A stretch of DNA of 64,000 bases from Candidatus Polarisedimenticolaceae bacterium (GCA_036275915.1 DASUCV010000004.1:598204-662203), one strand, 5' to 3'; shown: positions 24,995 through 34,081, counted from the stretch's first letter. Notes: a model not told the origin generated them from the letters alone. Numbers and translations: made by a program.

Positions 24995-25635
24995 GGGAGT
25001 CCCCGGCGGACAGGAAGACGCGCGCGAAGCGCATCGTGCGGACGCTCAAGAAGCTCTACCCGGACGCCGAGACGGAGCTTCGGCATCGGAACCCTCTCGA
25101 GCTGCTCGTCGCGACGATCCTCTCGGCGCAGTGCACCGACGCGCGCGTCAACCTCGTGACCCCGGCCCTCTTCGCGAAGTACGAGACCGCCGCCGACTAT
25201 GCGCGCGCGAAGACACCCGACATGGAAGAGCTCATCCGATCGACCGGGTTCTTCCGGAACAAGGCGAAGTCGATCATCGGCCTCGGCCGAGCGCTCGCCG
25301 AGCGCCACGGCGGGAAGGTGCCCGACACGATGGAGGAGCTCGTGAAGCTCCCCGGGGTCGGGCGCAAGACGGCGAACGTGCTCCTCGGGAGCTGGTTCCG
25401 CCGGCCGGCGATCCCCGTCGACACTCACGTCCAGCGCGTCGCAGGGCGTCTGGCGTTGACCCGTGAGACCGATCCGGTCGCGATCGAGACCGACTTGCAG
25501 CAGGTCATCCCCGAAAAGGATTGGACCTTCGCCTCGACCGGGCTCATCTGGCACGGCCGTCGCGTTTGTCATGCCCGCAAGCCCGACTGCCCGTGCTGCG
25601 CGCTGAACCCCGACTGTCCGTTTCCCAGGCCTTGA
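24991..25635 (+). CDS. nth: Endonuclease III
   Basis: 214 aa, canonical. The HhH motif LPGVGRKTANVLL holds catalytic Lys126; IPVDTHVQRV holds Asp144; the iron-sulfur loop is C193-x6-C200-x2-C203-x5-C209. It is a bifunctional glycosylase/AP lyase removing oxidised pyrimidines. ATG at 24991 lies in an ATGA overlap with polX, consistent with a shared repair function. Confidence 0.97.
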   Translation: MRESPADRKTRAKRIVRTLKKLYPDAETELRHRNPLELLVATILSAQCTDARVNLVTPALFAKYETAADYARAKTPDMEELIRSTGFFRNKAKSIIGLGRALAERHGGKVPDTMEELVKLPGVGRKTANVLLGSWFRRPAIPVDTHVQRVAGRLALTRETDPVAIETDLQQVIPEKDWTFASTGLIWHGRRVCHARKPDCPCCALNPDCPFPRP

Positions 25636-25703
25636 CGCACGGGCGCTCGCCCGCTCCCTTCGCTATATTGCCCCGCGTCCCTTTGGTCACGGGAGGAGCG
25701 GGA

Positions 25704-26585
25704 TTGCGTCCGGGGGATCGCTTCAAGCCCATCGCGGCGGATGAGCTCTACGAGAGGCTCGCGATGGGCGAGCCGTTCTGCGTCGTCGACGTCCGGACCG
25801 ACGGCGAGTACGCACAGGCCCACATCCCCGGCTCGATCCTCATGCCGCTCCACGAGCTTCCCGCGCGCGCCGCGGAGATCCCGAACGGCGGCACGCCGAT
25901 CGCGATCGTCGCCGAGCAAGGGCACCGCAGCGTCTCCGCGTGCAACTTTCTGGCGGAGTGCGGCTTCGGCCCTCTCTACAACCTGGACGGCGGCCTGACG
26001 CGCTGGCACGGGCCGCTCGCCACGGGGATCAACGGGCAGCACCACCCGCATCAGCTCATTGCGCCGACGCCGTGGCTCGTGGAGAACTTCCATCACCTCC
26101 CGAAGGGCGTGGCGCTCGACGTCGCGATGGGCAACGGCCGGAACGCGATCTATCTCGCGACGCGGGGATTCGACGTCGACGGCGTCGACGTCGACCCGGA
26201 CGTCGTCGCGACGGCGCGGCAGACCGCCCGCCGGTTCCACGCGCCGATCCGCGCGATCGTCGGCAACGTCGAGGATGGGACCTACATCCTGCCGATGGAG
26301 GCGTACGACGTCATCGTCGTCTTCAACTTCCTCCACCGCCCGCTCTTCTGCGACATCCGCGACGGCCTGCGGCCCGGTGGCGTCGTCGTCTACCAGACGT
26401 ATTTCGAGGATCAGATCCGCTTCGGCAAGCCGACGAGCCCCGCCCACCTCCTCGCGAAGGGCGAGCTGGAAGAGGCGTTCTCGTCGTTCGAGATCCTGCG
26501 GCACCACGAGCGGATCGACGCCGCGGTGCCGGGCGGGCCGCTCTGCGCGCTCGCCGGGATCGTCGCGAGGAAGCCCGAAGCCTGA
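25704..26585 (+). CDS. Rhodanese-like/SAM methyltransferase fusion
   Basis: 293 aa. Residues 1-115 are a rhodanese-like domain (VVDVRTDGEYAQAHIPGSI); the active-site loop reads VAEQGHRSVSA where catalytic members have CxxGxRS, so the sulfur-accepting Cys is missing. Residues 120-290 are a TehB-like class I methyltransferase (ALDVAMGNGRNAIYLATRGF, VGNVEDGTYILP). The start is TTG at 25704, with GGGAGGAG before it. A role in detoxifying oxyanions or thiols is possible by analogy with TehB; substrate unknown. Confidence 0.83.
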   Translation: MRPGDRFKPIAADELYERLAMGEPFCVVDVRTDGEYAQAHIPGSILMPLHELPARAAEIPNGGTPIAIVAEQGHRSVSACNFLAECGFGPLYNLDGGLTRWHGPLATGINGQHHPHQLIAPTPWLVENFHHLPKGVALDVAMGNGRNAIYLATRGFDVDGVDVDPDVVATARQTARRFHAPIRAIVGNVEDGTYILPMEAYDVIVVFNFLHRPLFCDIRDGLRPGGVVVYQTYFEDQIRFGKPTSPAHLLAKGELEEAFSSFEILRHHERIDAAVPGGPLCALAGIVARKPEA

Positions 26586-26591
26586 TCGCGC

Positions 26592-26597
26592 TACCAT
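26592..26597 (+). promoter_or_regulatory. TANNNT box 6 bases before the LON-domain gene
   Basis: TACCAT ends 6 bases before the ATG at 26604 and there is no ribosome-binding site in the 18-base gap after the previous stop. Confidence 0.3.
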
Positions 26598-26603
26598 GGC
26601 TCC

Positions 26604-27272
26604 ATGTCGGCCGAGCGTTTGGTTCCCGTCTTCCCCCTCCCCGACGTCGTCTTCTTCCCTCGCACCGTCCTGCCGCTCCACGTCTTCGAGTCGCGCTATC
26701 GCGCGATGGTGAAGGACGCGCTCGCCGCCGACCGCACCTTCGCGGTGGCGCTCCTCCAGCCCGGCTGGGAGAAGGACTACCGCAGGAGCCCCGCGTTCCA
26801 TCCCATCGCCACGATCGGACGGATGGAGGACGTCGAGACGACGCACGATGGGAGATTCCTGCTCCGCCTGGTCGGCGTCAGCCGTGTGCGCCTCGGCCGT
26901 GTCGCGCGGGAGACCCCCTACCGGGTCTGCCGCGCCGACGAGATCCCCGAACGGCCGCTGAACGCGACCGACCCGAAGCTGCGCCGGGCGAAGCTCGATC
27001 TGCTGGCGTCGCAGGTGTGCCTCGCGCGCGAGCTCGCCGGTACCGCGCACACAGGGCTGATCCTGGACGAGACGCTGTCGTTCGAGGCGGCGGTCAACGG
27101 CGCCTGCACGATCCTACCGGTCGAGACCGCCGTGCGGCAGTCGCTCCTCGAGATCGACGATCTCATCGAGCGCCACCGCCGCGCGGCGAAGATCCTGGAC
27201 GAGATCCTGGAGCGTGTGCTGCGGCTGAAATCGCTCAGGGGACGGGACGAAGGATCGAGCGGGCTCAACTGA
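26604..27272 (+). CDS. LON substrate-binding-domain protein
   Basis: 222 aa, a stand-alone copy of the N-terminal (PUA-like) domain of Lon protease without ATPase or peptidase parts. FPLPDVVFFPRTVLPLHVFE is the family opening, followed by helices ending in IDDLIERHRRAAKILDEIL. Such proteins probably bind unfolded or specific protein clients; no mechanism is established. The 3' end overlaps a convergent gene by 8 bases. Confidence 0.88.
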   Translation: MSAERLVPVFPLPDVVFFPRTVLPLHVFESRYRAMVKDALAADRTFAVALLQPGWEKDYRRSPAFHPIATIGRMEDVETTHDGRFLLRLVGVSRVRLGRVARETPYRVCRADEIPERPLNATDPKLRRAKLDLLASQVCLARELAGTAHTGLILDETLSFEAAVNGACTILPVETAVRQSLLEIDDLIERHRRAAKILDEILERVLRLKSLRGRDEGSSGLN

Positions 27273-27579
27273 CCGTGTAGGTAGGCTGGAGCTTCCGCCG
27301 CCGCAGGAGGCGCCACATCAGCCACACGGCGCCCGCGAGGAGCAGGAACGGAAGCAGCGGCACGATCAGGATCGCGCCGAAGACGAGGAAGGCGATCGCG
27401 AGACCGATCCCGCCCACGACGAGCCCGAGGAGGCCGAAGACGAGGCCGAAAGTCAGCTTGAGGCCGAACGCCGCGAGGCGAATCGGCAGAAAGACGACCG
27501 CGAAGACGAGACGCAGGAAAAGCCCGACGAGCATGAGCGGCACGACGAGCACCATCGCCAAGAGCAGCAGTCCGAACAT
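27265..27579 (-). CDS. Hydrophobic membrane protein, 104 aa
   Basis: Almost entirely hydrophobic: about four helices rich in Leu, Val, Phe and Gly (for example LLLLAMVLVVPLMLVGLFL), ending in the basic tail LLRRRKLQPTYTVS that should stay in the cytoplasm. No family recognised. The open frame is long for its position and has a plausible ATG, but low complexity keeps confidence moderate. Confidence 0.55.
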   Translation of the reverse strand: MFGLLLLAMVLVVPLMLVGLFLRLVFAVVFLPIRLAAFGLKLTFGLVFGLLGLVVGGIGLAIAFLVFGAILIVPLLPFLLLAGAVWLMWRLLRRRKLQPTYTVS

Positions 27580-27592
27580 CGTCAGCCCCGGG

Positions 27593-27610
27593 CCGGGGGG
27601 AAGACCCCGG
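27593..27610. promoter_or_regulatory. GC hairpin between divergent genes
   Basis: CCGGGG-GGAAGA-CCCCGG is a perfect 6-bp stem with a 6-base loop in the 91-base gap between the divergent genes at 27579 and 27671. No T-run follows on either strand, so it is not a terminator; it could be an operator or leader structure. Confidence 0.25.
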
Positions 27611-27658
27611 ACACGCCCGATGGTACGAGGGCGGCGGCGCCCGGGTTCTCGCCTGCGT

Positions 27659-27664
27659 TAACCT
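27659..27664 (+). promoter_or_regulatory. TANNNT box 6 bases before the cation efflux gene
   Basis: TAACCT ends 6 bases before the GTG at 27671 with no ribosome-binding site between. Confidence 0.28.
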
Positions 27665-27670
27665 TTCCCC

Positions 27671-28594
27671 GTGCACCGCCACGCCCACGGCCCGGACGGC
27701 CACGCGAAAGAGTCGGAGCAGCGCCGTTTGCGCTGGGTCCTGGCCCTGACGCTCGTGTACACCGTCGCCGAGATCGCGGGCGGGCTGGCGTCCAACTCGC
27801 TCGCGCTCCTGGCGGACGCGGGCCACATGGTCACGGACGATCTGGCGCTCGGCCTCGCCGTCCTCGCGGCCTGGTTCGCGAGCCGCCCTCCCGACCGCGG
27901 AAGGACGTACGGCTACCAGCGCGCCGAGATCCTGGCGGCGCTCGTGAACGGGATCGGGCTCGCGGTCGTGTGCGCGTTCATCTTCTGGGAGGCGATCCGC
28001 CGCTTCAACGCGCCTCCCGACATCCGGACCGGGATGATGGCGTGGATCGGCGCCGGCGGGCTCGCGGTCAACACGGTCTCGGCTCTCCTCCTTCACCGGC
28101 ACGCGCACGGGCTGAACGCGCGCGCCGCGCGCCTGCACGTCCTCGGCGATCTCTTCGGGTCGATCGGGGTGCTCGCCGCCTCCGCTGCGATCGCGCTCTT
28201 CGGCTGGGGCTGGGCGGACCCGGTGACGAGCATCGTCATCGGCGTCATCGTCGTCGTGAGCTCGATCCGCCTCATCCTCGATTCGGTGCACGTGCTCATG
28301 GAGGGGACCCCGGGACATCTCGACGCCGAGGAGATCCGCCGCGCGCTCGCGGCGCTGCAGGGGGTGACCGACGTCCACGACCTCCACGTCTGGTCCCTCG
28401 GAGGGCGGGTCCCGCTCCTGACCGCGCACCTCCGGGTCGAGCACTCGGCGCGCGGTCATGACGTCCTGAGGGTCGCGACGGCGCTCCTTTCGGAGCGTTT
28501 CGCGATCGGCCACGTCACCCTCCAGATCGAGCCGGCCGACTTCAACATCCGAGGACTGCCCGCCCCCGTTGACAAGGGCGGCGCCTCGACGTAA
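27671..28594 (+). CDS. Cation diffusion facilitator (zinc/cobalt-type efflux)
   Basis: 307 aa, six membrane helices plus a cytoplasmic C-terminal domain. The His-rich start (MHRHAHGPDGHAKE), the metal-site residues LLADAGHMVTDD in helix 2 and HVLGDLFGSIGVL in helix 5, and the cytoplasmic VTDVHDLHVWSLGGRVPL are typical of the CzcD branch. It exports divalent metals such as zinc in exchange for protons. GTG at 27671. Nine bases separate it from the protease gene. Confidence 0.93.
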   Translation: MHRHAHGPDGHAKESEQRRLRWVLALTLVYTVAEIAGGLASNSLALLADAGHMVTDDLALGLAVLAAWFASRPPDRGRTYGYQRAEILAALVNGIGLAVVCAFIFWEAIRRFNAPPDIRTGMMAWIGAGGLAVNTVSALLLHRHAHGLNARAARLHVLGDLFGSIGVLAASAAIALFGWGWADPVTSIVIGVIVVVSSIRLILDSVHVLMEGTPGHLDAEEIRRALAALQGVTDVHDLHVWSLGGRVPLLTAHLRVEHSARGHDVLRVATALLSERFAIGHVTLQIEPADFNIRGLPAPVDKGGAST

Positions 28595-28603
28595 AGCCTC
28601 CGC

Positions 28604-30418
28604 GTGCGCCTCCCCGCCCTCGTTCTTGTCGCCGCGCTTGTCGCCGCCGCCGCGCTCGCTGCCGAGCCGGCCGACGTCAAGATCGCCCCGTGGCTCTCCT
28701 CACGGCTCGCGGGCGGCGCCCAGGACGGCCTCCTCGTTCTCTTCGACGACGACGCCGGATTGCAGCGCACGCTCCACGGTGCGCGTGGATCCGCCGGGGT
28801 CTACGCCGCGCTCACCGAGCGCGCGCACGCGACGCAGGCGTCGCTCCGGGCCGCGCTCACTGCGGACGGGATTCCGTTCCGCCCGCTCTACCTCGTCAAC
28901 GGCCTCGCCCTCCGCGGGGATCTCGCGCTGGCGCGGCGGATCGCGGCCCGCCCCGAGGTCGTCCGGATCGTGGGCGATCCGAAGGTGCAGGGGATCGAGT
29001 CGAGCCTCTTCTCCCCCGCCCCGTCGGCGATCGACACGATCGAGTGGGGCGTCTCGCGCGTGAACGCCGACCACGTCTGGACCCTGGACGGCAAGCGCGG
29101 CGAGGGGATCGTCGTGGCCTCCGCGGACACCGGCGTCGAATGGACGCATCCGGCGATCCAGGGAAAGTATCGCGGCTGGAACGGGACGACCGCGAGCCAC
29201 GACTTCAACTGGTTCGACGCGATCGACGCCACGACGACGGCGCCGCTCGACGACAACAACCACGGCACGCACACCACGGGCACGATGGTCGGGGACGACG
29301 GCGCGGGGAATCAGATCGGCGTCGCGCCCGGAGCGAAGTGGATCGCCTGCCGCAACATGGACCACGGGGTCGGGCAGCCGTCGACCTACATCGCGTGCAA
29401 CCAGTTCTTCCTCGCCCCTTTTCCGCACGGCGGCGATCCGGAGACCGACGGCGACCCTTCGCTCTCTCCCGACATCGTCAACAACTCGTGGAGCTGTCCG
29501 ACGTCGGAGGGCTGCGACGCCTTCGTTCTCGAGTCGAGCTTCGCGGCGCTCCGGGCCGCGGGGATCCTCGCCGTCGCCGCGGCGCAGAACAGCGGCCCGG
29601 GCTGCAGCACCGTGACCGATCCCCCGGGGATCTACGACGAGGCGCTCGTCGCGGGCGCGTCGGACATCAACAACGCGCTCGCCGGCTTCTCGTCGCGCGG
29701 GCCGGTGACGACCGACGGAAGCGGGAGGATGCGGCCCGACGTCGCGGCGCCCGGAGTCTCGGTCCGCTCGTCGATCCGCGGCGGGACGTACGCGAGCTTC
29801 AGCGGCACGAGCATGGCGAGCCCCCACACCGCCGGCTCGGCGGCGCTCCTCTGGTCGGCGAAGCCGCAGGTGCGCGGGCTCATCGGGATCACGAAGTGCT
29901 TGCTGAGCCGCTCGACGACGACCGTGCTCACTCTGTCCTCGCCCCAGACCTGCGGGGGCACGACGGCCGCCGACCGGCCGAACAATTTCTGGGGCTGGGG
30001 CTTGGTCGACGCCTACAACGCGATCCACTTCGGCCCCGACTCGGATGGCGACGGGATCGCCGATGTGTGCGACTGCCGGCCGGCCGACTCCGGGGTGTAC
30101 GACACGCCCTCGGACGTGACGCGGCTCGAATTCAACGCCTCCAAGACGCTCCTGTCCTGGGACGACCAGTCCCGTCAGGCGGGCAACGCGACCGTCTATG
30201 ACGTGGTTCGCGGCGATCTTCAGACGCTGCGCGCCACCGGGACGATCGCCGATGCGCTCTGCCACGGCCCCGCGGGGACGGCGACCAGCCTCGGCGACCC
30301 TTCGATTCCTGCGGTGGACGCCGGCTTCTACTACGTTGTCCGCGCCCGGAACGCCTGCGGGGACGGCGGATGGGGAGCGTCCTCGAGCGGCCCGCGCACC
30401 CACGCCACCTGCCCGTAA
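28604..30418 (+). CDS. Secreted S8 (subtilisin-like) serine protease
   Basis: 604 aa pre-pro-enzyme. Signal peptide LPALVLVAALVAAAALAAEP, propeptide to about residue 140, then the S8 domain with Asp175 (VASADTGVEW), His220 (NNHGTHTTG), Asn329 (AAQNSGPG) and Ser403 (SGTSMASPHTAG). After residue 475 there is a calcium-loop segment (DSDGDGIADVCDC) and a fibronectin-III-like tail. GTG at 28604 is used because it begins the signal peptide. Extracellular protein degradation is the likely role. Confidence 0.93.
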   Translation: MRLPALVLVAALVAAAALAAEPADVKIAPWLSSRLAGGAQDGLLVLFDDDAGLQRTLHGARGSAGVYAALTERAHATQASLRAALTADGIPFRPLYLVNGLALRGDLALARRIAARPEVVRIVGDPKVQGIESSLFSPAPSAIDTIEWGVSRVNADHVWTLDGKRGEGIVVASADTGVEWTHPAIQGKYRGWNGTTASHDFNWFDAIDATTTAPLDDNNHGTHTTGTMVGDDGAGNQIGVAPGAKWIACRNMDHGVGQPSTYIACNQFFLAPFPHGGDPETDGDPSLSPDIVNNSWSCPTSEGCDAFVLESSFAALRAAGILAVAAAQNSGPGCSTVTDPPGIYDEALVAGASDINNALAGFSSRGPVTTDGSGRMRPDVAAPGVSVRSSIRGGTYASFSGTSMASPHTAGSAALLWSAKPQVRGLIGITKCLLSRSTTTVLTLSSPQTCGGTTAADRPNNFWGWGLVDAYNAIHFGPDSDGDGIADVCDCRPADSGVYDTPSDVTRLEFNASKTLLSWDDQSRQAGNATVYDVVRGDLQTLRATGTIADALCHGPAGTATSLGDPSIPAVDAGFYYVVRARNACGDGGWGASSSGPRTHATCP

Positions 30419-30471
30419 GGGTCCCGAGCCCGGCTTGAATGGAGTGGCCCGGTGTGGTCGACTGACCCGCC

Positions 30472-31863
30472 ATGGCGTTCAAGACCATCATCGAGCCGTT
30501 CCGGATCAAGACCGTCGAGCCGATCCGGCGGACGACCCGCGCCGAGCGCGAGGCCGCCCTCGTCGCGGCGCATCACAACCTCTTCCTGCTCCCCGCGCGC
30601 GACGTGCTCATCGATCTCTTGACCGACTCGGGCACCGGCGCGCTCTCGTCGGAGCAGTGGGCGGCGATGATGCGCGGCGACGAGTCGTACGCCGGCTCGG
30701 AGTCGTTCTACCGGTTTCAGTCGACGGTGCAAGAGATCACCGGCTATCCCCACGTCCTGCCGACGCACCAGGGGCGCGCGGCGGAGCGGATCCTCTTCGG
30801 CACGATGGTGAAGCCCGGCGACGTCGTCCCGAACAACACGCACTTCGACACGACGCGGGCCAATGTGGAGCATCGCGGGGCGACGGCGCTCGACCTTCCG
30901 CTCCGCGAAGGTCTCGATCCGACGTCGCCACATCCGTTCAAGGGGAACATGGACGTGGCCCGCCTGACGCGCGTCCTCGAGGAGAACCCCGGGAAGGTCC
31001 CGCTCGTCATGCTCACGATCACGAACAACTCCGGCGGCGGGCAGCCGGTGAGCCTCGAGAACGTGCGGGCCGTCCACGACGTCTGCCGCGCCCGCGGGAT
31101 CCCCCTGTTCCTCGATGCCTGCCGGTTCGCCGAGAACTCCTGGTTCGTCAAGACACGCGAGTCCGGCCGGGCCGCGCTGTCACCGCTCGCGATCGCGCAG
31201 GAAACGTTCTCTCTCGCCGAAGGCTGCACGATGAGCGCCAAGAAGGACGGGATGGTGAACATCGGCGGCTTCCTCGCCCTTCGTGACCCCGACCTTGCGC
31301 GCCGGTGCAGCGACCTGCTCATCCTCACGGAGGGGTTCGTCACCTACGGCGGCCTCGCGGGCTACGACCTCGAGGCCCTCGCGGTCGGCCTGAAGGAAGT
31401 CCTGCACGAGGACTACCTCGAATACCGGACGCGCTCCGTCGCCTACCTCGCCGAGCGCCTCATCGCGGGCGGCGTGCCGATGATGACCCCCGCCGGCGGG
31501 CACGCTCTCTACCTCGATGCGAAGCGGTTCCTCCCCCACGTGCCCCAGGAGGAATACCCGGCGTGGGCGCTCTCGCTCGCCCTCTACCTCGAGGGCGGCA
31601 TCCGCTCGGTCGAGATCGGATCGGTCATGTTCGGGCGCCAGCCCGACGGAAGCGAGCGGCCCGCGCCGATGGAGCTCGTGCGCCTCGCCTTCCCGCGGCG
31701 GGTGTATACGCAGAGCCACGTCGACTACGTCGCCGAGGTCGTGCTCCACGTGAAGACGCTCGCGTCGAAGATCCGCGGCGTGCGCATCGTCGAGGCGCCG
31801 CCGACCCTCAGGCACTTCTCGGCGCATCTCGCGCCGGCGGGACCGGCGCTCATCGCCACCTAG
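30472..31863 (+). CDS. tnaA: Tryptophanase (tryptophan indole-lyase)
   Basis: 463 aa, beta-eliminating lyase family. The PLP lysine is K258 in MSAKKDGMVN, with SGGGQPVSLENVRA and LDACRFAENSWFVK around the cofactor. Tryptophanase and tyrosine phenol-lyase differ at a few sites: here HFDTTR has Asp126 (Thr in the phenol-lyase), SVEIGS matches tryptophanase where the phenol-lyase has an Arg, and LRHFSAH has His where the phenol-lyase has Phe. So tryptophan to indole, pyruvate and ammonia is predicted. No tnaC-like leader or transporter gene is adjacent. Confidence 0.9.
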   Translation: MAFKTIIEPFRIKTVEPIRRTTRAEREAALVAAHHNLFLLPARDVLIDLLTDSGTGALSSEQWAAMMRGDESYAGSESFYRFQSTVQEITGYPHVLPTHQGRAAERILFGTMVKPGDVVPNNTHFDTTRANVEHRGATALDLPLREGLDPTSPHPFKGNMDVARLTRVLEENPGKVPLVMLTITNNSGGGQPVSLENVRAVHDVCRARGIPLFLDACRFAENSWFVKTRESGRAALSPLAIAQETFSLAEGCTMSAKKDGMVNIGGFLALRDPDLARRCSDLLILTEGFVTYGGLAGYDLEALAVGLKEVLHEDYLEYRTRSVAYLAERLIAGGVPMMTPAGGHALYLDAKRFLPHVPQEEYPAWALSLALYLEGGIRSVEIGSVMFGRQPDGSERPAPMELVRLAFPRRVYTQSHVDYVAEVVLHVKTLASKIRGVRIVEAPPTLRHFSAHLAPAGPALIAT

Positions 31864-31884
31864 CACAGCGAACGCCGAGTTCGA

Positions 31885-33993
31885 TCATCTCGGAGTGTCG
31901 AGGAAGAGAACCATTCCGCGCTTGAGCAGCACGATCACGCCATCGGACATCGGGTTTTTGGCGAGTGCCTCGACATCGTTCCCAGTGGACGACAAACGAG
32001 AGCCACCGTCGATCAGGTCGTGTCCGTCAAGAATCCAGAGTCCGGCACCGCCCATCCAGATGCGGCCGCGGCGATCTCGTGCGAGTCGGCGAACCTCTTG
32101 TGGGGGGACAGGAAACTCGCACGACAAGAGAGTATTGCTCCGTGTGTCGAAGACCTTCAGACCAGCGCTCGTAGCCACCAGCAGGCGGGATGGTGCCAGA
32201 GCGATCGCGTCGTAGACTTCGAGGCTGTCATCGCCATCGAGTTTGACGTCGCGGAGGCGCGCCGAATGGAACTCACGGTCGTAGTCGAACATGACCAGAC
32301 GATGGTCGATCGCCAGAGGACTGAGTCGCCTGTTCAAGATGAACCACGGTGGGCCAATCTCGGAGACGACCTTCTGCAGGTCCACGGTTGAATCAGGGAG
32401 ATCGCTTGCCTCGGATCCAGCATCCGCGTCGACCCAGTCTCCACCGACCAACCGCGTGATCCGCCCGCCGCCGAAATGCCATATCGCGCCGTCGGCCGTG
32501 CCCAGAATGTCCCGCCACCAGTCGTCGGATGTCCATCGGTGCAGCACCTCCACGCGGTCATGGCGCCAGCGTGACAGCACACGGGAACCCGGAGACTCGC
32601 ACGATGTCGCCGTCATGAGCAGCGAATCGTTGGCCCCTGGCGTGACAAACCCTTCGCTCCAGCAGTCTTCGCCCGTGTCCGAAGGGAACACCGGCAGTTC
32701 TTTCCAAATTTTGCCGTCGAAGACTTGTGGCGAGCGCGCCTCGGTCGAATTCACGAAAGCGATGCTGGATCCGAACGTGACGAGCGTGTCGAATCCGGTG
32801 CCGGTCGGCTGAAAGGGAACGGCCTTCGAGAGCACTTTTCCGAAGTCCAAGAGCAGATACCCATCAAGCTTTGTGGCGAGCAAGAAACGAAACGGACGAT
32901 CGAGAGGGTGGGCTTTTACGATCGATGGATAGAACCCTACCGCGTTGGCGCGGCCGGTACCGTAGCGAAGATGAAGGCGTGCGGCATCGTTCCAGGTCTT
33001 GAACTCTTGGTCGACAAGAAAAACTCGGTCGTAGGAGAAGACGAGCAAATGCCCCGGCGTCGCGTCAGGGATGACGGCGCTTATCGGCAACAACGGACGG
33101 TCCTTGGGTGGATCGAACTTCGGGTCGTCCGGGCGATAGTTCGTCTGTTCATAGAGGATCGAGAAGGCGTCGTCTCGAACTGAGCCGATGAACGCGCCGC
33201 TCAGGCCCAGGTGCATGCCTCCGCCGAACGCGAGGACGCCCCCATCGACGGACGCGAACCCATAGACGTCGCCCGAGTCAAACCACTTCTGACGCCCGAG
33301 ATCGACGTCCAAGTATCCGCATCGCCCTCCGAACTCGCCCGCGTCGAACCCGATCCAGAGCCGGTGCTCCGACAGGAGGAAGGTGCGATCCCCGTTGAAT
33401 TCCCCCTCGAGTCGGAATGCCGCCTTCCCGGGTAGGTTGAATACGGTCAAGACGTCCGCGTCGTACTCACCGCCCCCCTCTTGAGCCGTCCAACGCTTGC
33501 GCTCGCTGCTTGCCGTTACGATCAAGACGCGTGGCTCGACCCATTCGCTCGGCATGGGACTCACCCAAACCGGTCGACCCGTGACGTGAGCGATCGCATT
33601 CAGACTCATCCGCGCGATGTCGACGGTGTAGACCGTGCCGTCCTCAGCAGCGGCGATGATGACGCCGTTCAGCGCGCCGACGCAGGCGATCGGACTGCGA
33701 CCTGAATACTCGCCCGTCAGCGCGACCTCAGGCAATGAGAACCGGAGCAACGTGCCGGCATGGGTGAGCGCGACTGCCACGCGACCCGCGATGATGCTGT
33801 CAATCAAGGCATTACGGTTGTAGGCGATCCTCGTCGTCCCATGCGGAGACGCCGCGACGTTCGGAGCAACTGTCTTCGAGGCACCGTGGGTTACGACACA
33901 CGAGGTGGCGAGAACAGTAGGAAGTACAACGAGTCCGAAGCGGCGGAGTACGAGGCAATCCCGAACCACGACTAGGGGACGCAATGTCCACAT
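31885..33993 (-). CDS. Probable lipoprotein with propeller-like repeats, atypical composition
   Basis: 702 aa, no family recognised. The N-terminus ends in LPTVLATSC, a plausible lipobox, so membrane anchoring is likely. The rest is beta-rich with recurring short blocks such as GVLAFGGGMHLG, GAIWHFGGGRITRL and GRIWMGGAGLWIL, resembling the blades of seven-bladed propeller or two-component-regulator propeller proteins. Base composition is visibly lower in GC than neighbours (32 of 60 in 31761+940, that is 32701-32760, against 42 of 60 at 35581-35640), suggesting acquisition by transfer. GAGG is six bases before the ATG. Single-gene unit. Confidence 0.75.
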   Translation of the reverse strand: MWTLRPLVVVRDCLVLRRFGLVVLPTVLATSCVVTHGASKTVAPNVAASPHGTTRIAYNRNALIDSIIAGRVAVALTHAGTLLRFSLPEVALTGEYSGRSPIACVGALNGVIIAAAEDGTVYTVDIARMSLNAIAHVTGRPVWVSPMPSEWVEPRVLIVTASSERKRWTAQEGGGEYDADVLTVFNLPGKAAFRLEGEFNGDRTFLLSEHRLWIGFDAGEFGGRCGYLDVDLGRQKWFDSGDVYGFASVDGGVLAFGGGMHLGLSGAFIGSVRDDAFSILYEQTNYRPDDPKFDPPKDRPLLPISAVIPDATPGHLLVFSYDRVFLVDQEFKTWNDAARLHLRYGTGRANAVGFYPSIVKAHPLDRPFRFLLATKLDGYLLLDFGKVLSKAVPFQPTGTGFDTLVTFGSSIAFVNSTEARSPQVFDGKIWKELPVFPSDTGEDCWSEGFVTPGANDSLLMTATSCESPGSRVLSRWRHDRVEVLHRWTSDDWWRDILGTADGAIWHFGGGRITRLVGGDWVDADAGSEASDLPDSTVDLQKVVSEIGPPWFILNRRLSPLAIDHRLVMFDYDREFHSARLRDVKLDGDDSLEVYDAIALAPSRLLVATSAGLKVFDTRSNTLLSCEFPVPPQEVRRLARDRRGRIWMGGAGLWILDGHDLIDGGSRLSSTGNDVEALAKNPMSDGVIVLLKRGMVLFLDTPR

Positions 33994-34081
33994 CGCCGCC
34001 TCACTCGAACATGCCTGCGATTAGATACCCGTGGGCCTCGAATCCCAGGCATCGCGAAGGCAGCCGCTGAGAATTCGTCGC

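Noticed and set aside
25632..25669. TTGACG and TATATT before the rhodanese-methyltransferase gene as a promoter
   Set aside because: The two hexamers are 26 bases apart, too far for one sigma-70-type promoter, and TTGACG overlaps the nth stop. TATATT alone could still be a -10 box.
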